Shown here: piece by piece, positions 6,534 through 12,755 of the stretch
Numbering within the stretch: the stretch's first letter is position 1
Layout of the letters: every line of letters starts with the position of its first letter
NCBI GenBank assembly: GCA_029974855.1
Contig: JARKQO010000054.1
Span: 1-14,850 of the forward strand
From: Eubacteriales bacterium
GTDB lineage: Bacteria; Bacillota_A; Clostridia; Christensenellales; Aristaeellaceae
Reading direction: 5' to 3'
Length of the DNA stretch: 14,850 nucleotides
Position numbers and translations under genes: made by a program
Notes under the pieces: generated by a model
Seen by the model: the letters and a program-made list of their open reading frames with translations, nothing else
What the model was told of the DNA's origin: nothing
Database searches by the model: none

Positions 6534-8468
6534 TCATTTTTCCGGCGCTGTGAAGTCCAGCTTTTCCAGGTTGGAAAGGGCGGTCTGATCGCCCAAACCG
6601 GTGGCCTGCTGATAATACTCTTTGGCCCTGTCCGGGTCTTTGGCCACATGGTGGCCCCGGTAATACATGTTTCCCAGCATGCAAAGGGCGTTGGCCTGGC
6701 CCATTTCCGCGCTTTGGGCAAACCAGTCGTAAGCGGATTCATAGTCCTTTCGGTCGTAGTAGACCATTCCGGCCAGAAACATCGCCCGGGCGTCCCCCAG
6801 CACGGCGCTGCCCAGGGCATATTCCAAAGCGATCTCCTGGTCTGGCGTTACCTCTTGGGTTCCGTTGTAGTAGGCGTAGGCCACCCGGTACTTCGCCCTT
6901 GCCGGGTCCTGGTTTTCCGCTTCCAGCATGGCTTCGTATAGATCCAGGGGGCTGGCGGCGGGGGGAAGCGGTGTTTGGGTGGCGGCCACGGTATGGGCCG
7001 CCGTGGCATCCAATTTCGCCAGATTGCCGGAGGCCACCTCATTGCCTAACGCAGCGGACTTTTGGTAGTACTCCCTGGCCTTGTCCAGGTCCTTTTCCAC
7101 ATAGAGGCCCTTGTGATACAGCGCGCCCAGCATGCACAGCGCGCTGGAATCGTCTTTTTCCGCGCCCTTCATGCACCAGTAATAGGCCCGTTCATAGTCC
7201 TTTCGCTCATAGTAGAGCTTTGCGGTGGGGTATATGGCCGGCAGATAGTCCGCTTCGGCGCAGCTGAGGGCATAGGCCAAGGCCAGGTCCAGGTTGGGGG
7301 CCATATCGGCCAGGCCGTTGGAATAGGCGTAGGCCACCCGGTGGTTCGCCTTGGCTTGCTCCTGGGTATCCACCGCCGGGATTTTGGCGGGTACGGCTTG
7401 GGGACTGGTGAGGAAGGGCAGCGCCGCTTCCAAAAGACCTGTGGCCTGGGGGGAGGAGGCAAGCCTTATGAGGTTGTTGGCCGCCACAGTATTCCCTAAA
7501 TCGGCGGCCAGCTGATAGTACTGCTTCGCCTTGTCCAGGTCCTGGGCCACAGGATGCCCCTTCTGGCACAGGGCCCCCAGCAGGCAGAGCGCCTCGGAGC
7601 TGCCCTGCTGCGCGCCTTTTACGCCCCAGTCGTAAGCCTGCTCATAGTCCTTCTGGTCATAGTATATGGCTGCGGCCATGTACATCCCGTCCAGATTGTC
7701 CTGCCTGGCGCTGCTGAGGGCATACCTCAGGGCGGTGTCCTGGTCGGGGGCCACATCCTGCGAGCCGAAGTAGTAGGCGTAGGCCACCCGATAGCTCGCT
7801 TTTGCCTGGTCCTGGTTTTCCAGGGCCAACATCTTTTTGTACAAATCCAGAGGCCCGAGGGTGGGAGAGGCCGCTGCTTCCGAACCCGCCATGGCTTGGA
7901 TTCCTTCCGCCGGGCCAGGGGGAACGGGAACAGAAGGGGAAAGCAAGCGCCAGCCCAGCACGCCCAACAGGGCCGCCAGCCCGGCCACGGCGGCCCATTT
8001 CCAGAGCCTATGGGAGCGCCTGGGCTTTGTGTGCAGGAAACCGCACAGCTTGTTGATATACGCGTCAAAATACTCCGAGGAGGGCTTGAGGCCATTGTGA
8101 TACTGGATCTCGTGGATGGACTCCGGCAGCTGGGCGGGGAATTCAAACCCGTTCAGCAAAATGGGAATGATGCGCTTGTTGCCCTGTAAGGCCCGCTCGA
8201 TTTCAATGCGCAGGTAATCCTTTTCGTTCTCGCAGCGGTCCAGGGCATGGGGAGGCAGCACCAGCACAAAGTCATTGCACTCGTCGATCACCCGGAGCAA
8301 TTCCTTGGGAAAATGCACGGCCCGCAGGGTGTCGATGTCAAAGAAGGTCCTGTATCCCTTTCTTTTGAGAAACTCGCTGATGAGAAGGGCCGTCTGCTCT
8401 CCCCCCTCCCGGCGGTAGCTGATGAATACATCGTACTTCTTGGGAGGACGGCTGCGGGAGGACGCCAT
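6534..8468 (-). CDS. TIR domain - transmembrane - Sel1-repeat protein
   Basis: A 644-residue probable signalling or defence protein. Residues about 11-145 are a bacterial TIR domain beginning KYDVFISYRRE; Glu89 in DYLRIEIERAL aligns with the catalytic Glu of NAD-cleaving TIRs. A hydrophobic segment (about 157-176) anchors it in the membrane. Residues about 207-637 are three large repeated modules, each with about three Sel1/TPR-like helical pairs (RVAYAYY.G, YYDxKDYExAYDW, SALCMLGALYxKG, DLDKAKxYYQ), linked by Pro/Ala-rich spacers. Such solenoids bind proteins or ligands and could be the trigger sensor. ATG 8468 has GGAAAGGGG 7 nt upstream; an upstream in-frame ATG at 8486 lies before that site and is less likely. 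It follows the RyR-domain gene by 48 nt with no obvious promoter between, so the two are probably cotranscribed. NADase activity is inference. Confidence 0.88.
   Translation of the reverse strand: MASSRSRPPKKYDVFISYRREGGEQTALLISEFLKRKGYRTFFDIDTLRAVHFPKELLRVIDECNDFVLVLPPHALDRCENEKDYLRIEIERALQGNKRIIPILLNGFEFPAQLPESIHEIQYHNGLKPSSEYFDAYINKLCGFLHTKPRRSHRLWKWAAVAGLAALLGVLGWRLLSPSVPVPPGPAEGIQAMAGSEAAASPTLGPLDLYKKMLALENQDQAKASYRVAYAYYFGSQDVAPDQDTALRYALSSARQDNLDGMYMAAAIYYDQKDYEQAYDWGVKGAQQGSSEALCLLGALCQKGHPVAQDLDKAKQYYQLAADLGNTVAANNLIRLASSPQATGLLEAALPFLTSPQAVPAKIPAVDTQEQAKANHRVAYAYSNGLADMAPNLDLALAYALSCAEADYLPAIYPTAKLYYERKDYERAYYWCMKGAEKDDSSALCMLGALYHKGLYVEKDLDKAREYYQKSAALGNEVASGNLAKLDATAAHTVAATQTPLPPAASPLDLYEAMLEAENQDPARAKYRVAYAYYNGTQEVTPDQEIALEYALGSAVLGDARAMFLAGMVYYDRKDYESAYDWFAQSAEMGQANALCMLGNMYYRGHHVAKDPDRAKEYYQQATGLGDQTALSNLEKLDFTAPEK
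6558..7850 (-). repeat. Three tandem ~120-130-codon Sel1 modules in the TIR gene
   Basis: Within the TIR gene three blocks (about 7461-7850, 7011-7364 and 6558-6950) encode the same order of elements, with shared words such as RVAYAY, ALxYALxxA, KDYExAY, LCMLG and DLDKAKEYYQ. Modules 1 and 3 both start with LDLYxxMLxxENQD; module 2 lacks this opening and keeps only QEQAKA. The similarity indicates intragenic duplication. Confidence 0.8.
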
Positions 8469-8516
8469 GGGAACACCCCTTTCCATTGGGCTTGGGCTTT
8501 ATGGACCGGCATGGGC

Positions 8517-10178
8517 TTATCCGTCCTGGCAGTTCCCCTTCTCGTTTTCCAGCACATCCAGCATCACCGCGTAGGCGTCCGCGTCCTTTGCCTTCTGGTT
8601 GGGAGCCAGGGCGTCAAAGGGAACCATCAGGGGATGGGTCCTTTGCTGGGGATCCCGTTGGGGGCCATAGACCCAGCCATGAAAGCTTTGGTTGCGCATC
8701 CAGCGCTGATGCTCCATGACCAAATAGGGCTCCATGAGGTCCCCGCCCAGCTCCCGGAGGCGCTCCCGGCAGGCCTGGGCGCATTCCCAGGTCACCGTGA
8801 AATCCCGCCGCAACAGCTGCCGCGCCTTCACCGGAATATGGTCCGCCTGGGCAATATTGGAATTTTGGAAAAAGGGGTCCATCTCCATCCATTCCCGCTC
8901 CAGGTGCTTGCATGTGCGGGAGCAGTCCAGGGGGGAGCCCGGCTGCCCGCAGTCCACGCAGGCCCGCCGCCCCACCCGGCGCATATGCTGGGCGTGGATG
9001 CAGCGGGCGTGAAGCTGCAGCGCTTCCTCCAAAACAATGCCCTTGGTATAAAGGGACCGGTCTGTGCCAAACACGCAGATATGGGCGTCGTGGCTGTTCT
9101 CCGCCACCTTCCGCTGGGGCCACAGGCCCCGGACCAGGTTTACGTCCGAGGCGCGGATGTGGATGGGGGCGCTGATATTCAGCTCCATCAGGCAGCTTAG
9201 GTCGTTCAGGTTCTTCTCCTCGGAATCCTCCGCCAGAATGATCCGGTCCGCCTGCCGCAGCAGCTCCAGGGACGCCGTCCAGGGCTGGGAATGGAAAAAG
9301 GCGGAGTCCATGCCCTCCCCCTCCTGGCGGATGGAAAGGAAGCTGGTGATTTCCCGGTGGCGGCTCAAAAAGGTGTCCACGTTGCCAAAGATATCATACC
9401 GCAGATCCGGGACGCCCAGAAACACATTGGTGAGCAGCCCCTGGGAAAACAGCTCCTGGCCGAATTGGCCAAAGCCGATGAGGACGACGCGTTTTTCCAC
9501 AGCCTCCCCAAACCGCCGCAGATAGAGCTTGTTCCAATAGATGCGGGCGCAGTTTTCCGCCATGTTGCTGATGATGATGCCCCGGTTTTGGGCATTGGTC
9601 CGGGGCATTCCATGGGAGCAAAGGTAGATTTGGCGGGCCGCCAGCCCGCCCTCCTGGGCGCCAGTCATCTGGGAGAAGTGATGGTTTACGAAATGGAACA
9701 TCTCCAGATCGTTGTCAAAGGCCACGATGTGGCGGCGGGCCTTGAAGGCGTATGTGGTCTGGGCCAGGATGGCGTCCTTGCCGATGGACTCCCTCAGCAG
9801 CGCCCGGTATTTGTCCGCCCCGTGAAGGGCGATGGCCTGGGGGTTTTTGGCCTTCACCCGGACCCACAGGTCTTGGAGGGCGTTGTGAAAAAGGCTGGTC
9901 ACAAAGGAGGTGGAAACATACAGCCCGATCCAGCGGCCGCACTCCAGGCACAGGCGGTAGGGCCAGTCCATCCTTCGCACAATGTCCATGGACCCGTCCA
10001 AGGTCACAAGGTAAAGCCTCAGGCTGCTGTACAGCACCCCCAGCGGGTCCACATACCCGAACTGCCTGTAATAATGGATGGAATAGTTGGTATAGCCCAC
10101 CAGCCCCAACACCAGGGGAAGAAAGGGAACGATCATCGACAGCCGCTTGAGGGGGAACCGGGCCAGCGCTTTTTTCAT
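8517..10178 (-). CDS. Membrane-anchored TrkA-N-like Rossmann protein with C-terminal RyR domain
   Basis: A 553-residue protein. A hydrophobic segment at about 15-35 and a weaker one at 81-98 suggest one or two membrane passes; no K+-channel TVGYG filter is seen. A Rossmann core contains VVLIGFGQFGQEL, with the G-x-G-x-x-G of TrkA-N/NAD-binding folds at 235-240. A cluster CxxC-x8-CxxxC (C407, C410, C419, C423) could bind zinc, and the SNIAQADHIPVK helix follows. The C-terminus (about 485-537) is a RyR domain, with EHQRWMRN, HGWVYGPQRD, HPLMVPFDAL and K.KDADAY. RyR domains in bacteria are thought to bind nucleotide-like ligands; that role is not proven. The ATG at 10178 is chosen because it lies past the predicted transcription start near 10272; its ribosome site (AAGAAG, 9 nt away) is weak, and ATG 10238 is an alternative. 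First gene of an operon with the TIR gene. Confidence 0.85.
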   Translation of the reverse strand: MKKALARFPLKRLSMIVPFLPLVLGLVGYTNYSIHYYRQFGYVDPLGVLYSSLRLYLVTLDGSMDIVRRMDWPYRLCLECGRWIGLYVSTSFVTSLFHNALQDLWVRVKAKNPQAIALHGADKYRALLRESIGKDAILAQTTYAFKARRHIVAFDNDLEMFHFVNHHFSQMTGAQEGGLAARQIYLCSHGMPRTNAQNRGIIISNMAENCARIYWNKLYLRRFGEAVEKRVVLIGFGQFGQELFSQGLLTNVFLGVPDLRYDIFGNVDTFLSRHREITSFLSIRQEGEGMDSAFFHSQPWTASLELLRQADRIILAEDSEEKNLNDLSCLMELNISAPIHIRASDVNLVRGLWPQRKVAENSHDAHICVFGTDRSLYTKGIVLEEALQLHARCIHAQHMRRVGRRACVDCGQPGSPLDCSRTCKHLEREWMEMDPFFQNSNIAQADHIPVKARQLLRRDFTVTWECAQACRERLRELGGDLMEPYLVMEHQRWMRNQSFHGWVYGPQRDPQQRTHPLMVPFDALAPNQKAKDADAYAVMLDVLENEKGNCQDG

Positions 10179-10264
10179 GCCATGCCGCTTCTTTCTTTTG
10201 CATCCTGGGGGCAACCAACGGTACACAAAAAGGTTCATTGGAAACGGTTTATTCCAATGAGCGC

Positions 10265-10284
10265 TATGATTTGTCAAAATCATA
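10265..10284. promoter_or_regulatory. 20-bp palindromic operator over the RyR/TIR operon promoter
   Basis: TATGATTT (10265-10272) and AAATCATA (10277-10284) are perfect 8-bp inverted arms around GTCA. The right arm contains the minus-strand -10 hexamer and the left arm reaches the predicted start site, an ideal repressor position. The binding protein is unknown. Confidence 0.6.
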
Positions 10285-10307
10285 GCCCAACCGGGTTGGT
10301 TTGTCAA
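10279..10307 (-). promoter_or_regulatory. Promoter of the RyR-TIR operon
   Basis: On the minus strand, TTGACA (10307-10302), a 17-bp spacer and TATGAT (10284-10279) form a near-perfect sigma-A promoter. Transcription should begin near 10272, giving a leader of about 94 nt to ATG 10178. The spacer itself contains a CCAAC/GTTGG inverted repeat. Confidence 0.85.
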
Positions 10308-10339
10308 GGTTAGGAAAGGATTCGCCTGAAGGGTTAGGA
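10308..10339 (+). promoter_or_regulatory. Direct repeat between divergent promoters (possible LytTR site)
   Basis: GGTTAGGA occurs at 10308-10315 and 10332-10339, 24 bp start to start, each followed within 5 bp by TTCGC. LytTR regulators such as AgrA bind imperfect direct repeats spaced about two helical turns. The first copy abuts the -35 of the minus promoter and the second lies about 30 bp upstream of the plus-strand -35, so one bound dimer could influence both. Site identity is inferred. Confidence 0.45.
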
Positions 10340-10368
10340 TTCGCGGTACCAGCTAATTCCCCTGTTTG

Positions 10369-10397
10369 TTGACGCGCCATGCTCTTTCTGGTAAGAT
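10369..10397 (+). promoter_or_regulatory. Promoter of the LytTR two-component operon
   Basis: TTGACG (10369-10374), a 17-bp spacer and TAAGAT (10392-10397). Predicted start near 10404 leaves a leader of about 100 nt before ATG 10503, in which I see no further recognisable element. Confidence 0.65.
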
Positions 10398-10502
10398 TAC
10401 ATCCATAGAGTCTATAGCTCACAATGTTCTTCGCATCATCGCCCCGCGTTCAGGGATCTAAAGCGATGGATTGCCTTGAAAAACAGGGAGGGTACTACTT
10501 GC

Positions 10503-11246
10503 ATGCATAAGCTGATCCTCTGCGATGACCACGGCCATCACAACAAAACGCTAAGGCTTATGTTGGAACGGGTGATTGATACCTATGGCATCCAGGCCCA
10601 GGTAGCGCTGGCTACCACCAGGGTTAAGGAAGTGGTAAGCTTCTGCCGGGAGGACCAGGGGACCTCTGTTTATTTTTTGGACATTTGCCTGGAGGAAGCG
10701 GAGGGCAACACCCTGGATGGCATTGCCTTGGGCAAGGTGATCAACGCCCTTGCCCCCCGGGCCTACATCGTGTATATCTCGGCGTATTCCCAATACGCGC
10801 TGGACTGCTGCCATAACCACGCGTTTGATTTTCTCATCAAGCCCTTTAGCGAGCAACAGCTGGCGGCCTGCCTAACGGCTATCGTGCGGGACTCCGCCAC
10901 GCGCCGGCAGGGCCTTCCCCTGGCGGTAACGGCCGGTTCCCGCACTGTAATGCTGGACCAGGACAAGATCGTGTATTTTAAGAAAAGCAAGGAGTATATT
11001 TCGGCCTATACGGTGCAGTCACAGCAAAGCATTTCCTGGAGGGAGAGCTTCACGGAGCTGGCGGCGCGCCTGCAGGCGGGCATGTTTGTGCAGTGCCACA
11101 AGAGCTACTACGCAAACGTCCATCTGCTGAAAGAAGCGCGGTGGAATGAAAGCAGCCTGGTGATGATTGACAACACGGTTCTGCCCGTATCCCGCAGGCG
11201 GGAGAAGGCCGTGCGCAAAGCCATCGGCACGGGGGTGCCGCTATGA
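10503..11246 (+). CDS. AgrA-type response regulator, LytTR DNA-binding domain
   Basis: A 247-residue response regulator. The receiver domain (1-130) has the acidic pair D8-D9, phospho-acceptor D60 in YFLDICL, S93 in YISAYSQYAL and K113 in FLIKPF. The LytTR domain (about 140-240) carries DKIVYFKKSKEYI, FVQCHKSYYANVHLL and LPVSRRR. LytTR proteins bind direct repeats and usually control peptide signalling, bacteriocins or surface proteins. ATG 10503 is supported by GGGAGG at 10486-10491, a rather long spacer of 11 nt; an in-frame TTG at 10476 precedes that site and is unlikely. The stop overlaps the kinase start (ATGA), so they form a coupled pair. It is transcribed divergently from the RyR/TIR operon, with possible binding repeats between them. 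Confidence 0.93.
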   Translation: MHKLILCDDHGHHNKTLRLMLERVIDTYGIQAQVALATTRVKEVVSFCREDQGTSVYFLDICLEEAEGNTLDGIALGKVINALAPRAYIVYISAYSQYALDCCHNHAFDFLIKPFSEQQLAACLTAIVRDSATRRQGLPLAVTAGSRTVMLDQDKIVYFKKSKEYISAYTVQSQQSISWRESFTELAARLQAGMFVQCHKSYYANVHLLKEARWNESSLVMIDNTVLPVSRRREKAVRKAIGTGVPL

Positions 11247-12556
11247 CGATGCATTGGACCCAGGCCGTGCCGCTGAGCGCGTATTTTGCGCTGGTGTTTG
11301 TATTGCCCCTGAATTTCATGCTAAGCACCGTGATGAATACCCCTGCCAAAAAGGGAAAGGGTTTTCTTCTGTTGTTTTTGTATATCTTCGTGGTTTTTTT
11401 GGTAGGCACCGCCCTTGGCAGGCTCAGTGCCCTGGCTGTTTTATTGCTCCAAGCCGCATGCTTCTTCATTCCGGCCATTTTCTTTCGTCAGCGCGGAGCC
11501 AGGCTGCTGCTGTACGGCATCTTTGCGATGGCATACCCGATCGTCTTGGATATCATCACCTCCTATACGCTTACGCTGGTATTGGGCGCGGATACTTTTG
11601 GACACATCGCCAAGGCCCAGTCCATCAGAGAAAGTGTGTTTACCAACACGTTGGCTTTCTTGGTGCATTGCTGTTTGGTGCTGCTGGCCAAAGGGCTTCG
11701 CCGCGTTTTTACGAAACATGGGGCCAGAGCCCGGGAGGGCTTGCTGGCGGTGCGTCCGGTGGCGCTGGTGGCGATTAACGCTTTCGTTTTTGCCAGCGCG
11801 CTGAACCAACTGTCCCATGCAACGGCGCAGTTCAGCATGAGCGAACTGGCCTACGCCTATGCGCTGTGCGTCATCCTGCCGCCTGTGAGCATCACCTACC
11901 TGATACAGGATGTGCAGTACCTGCGGCAGAAGCGCCGCAATGAAACCCTGGAGCAGCAAAAGCGCGTCAACGACGCGCTGCTGAGCAACATGCGCATTTT
12001 CAAGCATAACATCGGCAACATGCTGTATGGCTTGGAAGGGGAAATTCTGTCTGGGAACGTGGGCCGGGTGCAAGCCTATTATGAAGAGCTGATCACGAAC
12101 CTTGCCAGGATTCACAATGAAAATATCATAATGCTGCAGAATGTTCCCACCCTGGCCCTGACGACGCTGCTGCTGCGCCAGATGGAAGCGGCGGAAAAGA
12201 TCGGGGTGCCGGTGTATCTGCATGTGGAAAAGGGGCTGGTGCTGCGCCGGCTGAGCGCCTCCGACCTGTGCGCCGTTTTGGGCGCGCTGATGGATAACGC
12301 CCGGGAGGCCGCGGAGCAAAGCGCCGCGCCATACCTGTCCGTTGAGCTGCGCAACGCGCAGGGGGCGACAGAAATGGTGGTCCGCAACACCTATGAGGAA
12401 ACTGTGGGCGTATCCTCTTTTGAAGCCTCCACCAAGCCGGGCCACCAGGGGCTTGGCTTGCGAAGCGCCCGTGAGATTTTGGGCAAATACCGGAACTGCT
12501 ACCTGAATTTACGCACGGTAGGGCAGTATGTGGAGGCGCAAATTCTGATGGAATAG
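11243..12556 (+). CDS. AgrC-type sensor histidine kinase (GHKL, HPK10-like)
   Basis: A 437-residue kinase. The first ~222 residues hold six or seven hydrophobic segments (about 11-30, 39-56, 62-82, 87-113, 132-150, 168-188, 203-222), the usual polytopic peptide-sensing domain. The dimerisation helix carries the phosphate-accepting H255 in RIFKHNIGNML, and the GHKL ATPase has the N-box LMDNAREAAE (N352) and the glycine box GLGLRS (403-408). Typical AgrC enzymes read HDYxN at the histidine; here it is HNIGN, so the adjacent acidic residue is Asn256. ATG 11243 overlaps the regulator stop. No agrB or agrD lies in the window, so the signal is unknown. A terminator-like hairpin follows the gene. 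Confidence 0.92.
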   Translation: MTMHWTQAVPLSAYFALVFVLPLNFMLSTVMNTPAKKGKGFLLLFLYIFVVFLVGTALGRLSALAVLLLQAACFFIPAIFFRQRGARLLLYGIFAMAYPIVLDIITSYTLTLVLGADTFGHIAKAQSIRESVFTNTLAFLVHCCLVLLAKGLRRVFTKHGARAREGLLAVRPVALVAINAFVFASALNQLSHATAQFSMSELAYAYALCVILPPVSITYLIQDVQYLRQKRRNETLEQQKRVNDALLSNMRIFKHNIGNMLYGLEGEILSGNVGRVQAYYEELITNLARIHNENIIMLQNVPTLALTTLLLRQMEAAEKIGVPVYLHVEKGLVLRRLSASDLCAVLGALMDNAREAAEQSAAPYLSVELRNAQGATEMVVRNTYEETVGVSSFEASTKPGHQGLGLRSAREILGKYRNCYLNLRTVGQYVEAQILME

Positions 12557-12576
12557 GCCCGGAAGCTACAAACGGT

Positions 12577-12617
12577 CGGTTTTCAACGATGTCCGGTTTG
12601 GCAAAGCCGGCGGTTTT
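12577..12617 (+). repeat. Three CGGTTT repeats at exact 17-bp spacing
   Basis: CGGTTTT (12577-12583), CGGTTTG (12594-12600) and CGGTTTT (12611-12617) recur with a 17-bp period across the -35 region of the next gene. Two of the three copies also form parts of the terminator, so part of the pattern may be forced by that structure. Confidence 0.35.
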
Positions 12618-12622
12618 TGTTA
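12593..12622 (+). terminator. Intrinsic terminator after the two-component operon
   Basis: CCGGTTT (12593-12599) pairs with AAGCCGG (12604-12610), including one G-T pair, around a GGCA loop. It is followed by CGG and TTTTTGTT. It lies 37 nt past the kinase stop and overlaps the next promoter. Confidence 0.6.
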
Positions 12623-12626
12623 TAAT
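12598..12626 (+). promoter_or_regulatory. Promoter of the LRR surface-protein gene
   Basis: TTGGCA (12598-12603), a 17-bp spacer and TATAAT (12621-12626) match the consensus at 11 of 12 positions. The -35 lies within the terminator hairpin of the upstream operon. The leader of about 120 nt contains two T-runs (about 12674-12682 and 12700-12706) without a strong stem before them. Confidence 0.8.
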
Positions 12627-12755
12627 CTGTCATAGGGGGATAGTGGGCCCAAAGTATACTTGATTCATCGCAATTTTTTTTTAATACCGCTTATGGTGAT
12701 TTTTTTATGTTGGTGGAAAACGGGCGGTGCTCAATGGCGCAAGGAGGACTTTTCT

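Noticed and set aside
8517..10178. RyR-domain protein as a genuine potassium channel
   Set aside because: There is a TrkA-N-like domain and one or two hydrophobic segments, but no TVGYG-type selectivity filter or clear pore helix between them, so channel function is not supported.
6513..10313. Long plus-strand open frames opposite the TIR and RyR genes (for example 8247-9200 and 9291-10313)
   Set aside because: They lie antisense to clearly recognisable coding domains, lack ribosome sites and consist of low-information Gly/Pro/Ala/His-rich residues typical of mirror frames in GC-rich DNA.
12589..12663. Small frame of 24 codons that might be a signal peptide for the kinase
   Set aside because: No ribosome site; it overlaps the terminator and promoter and has no leader or Gly-Gly processing pattern.
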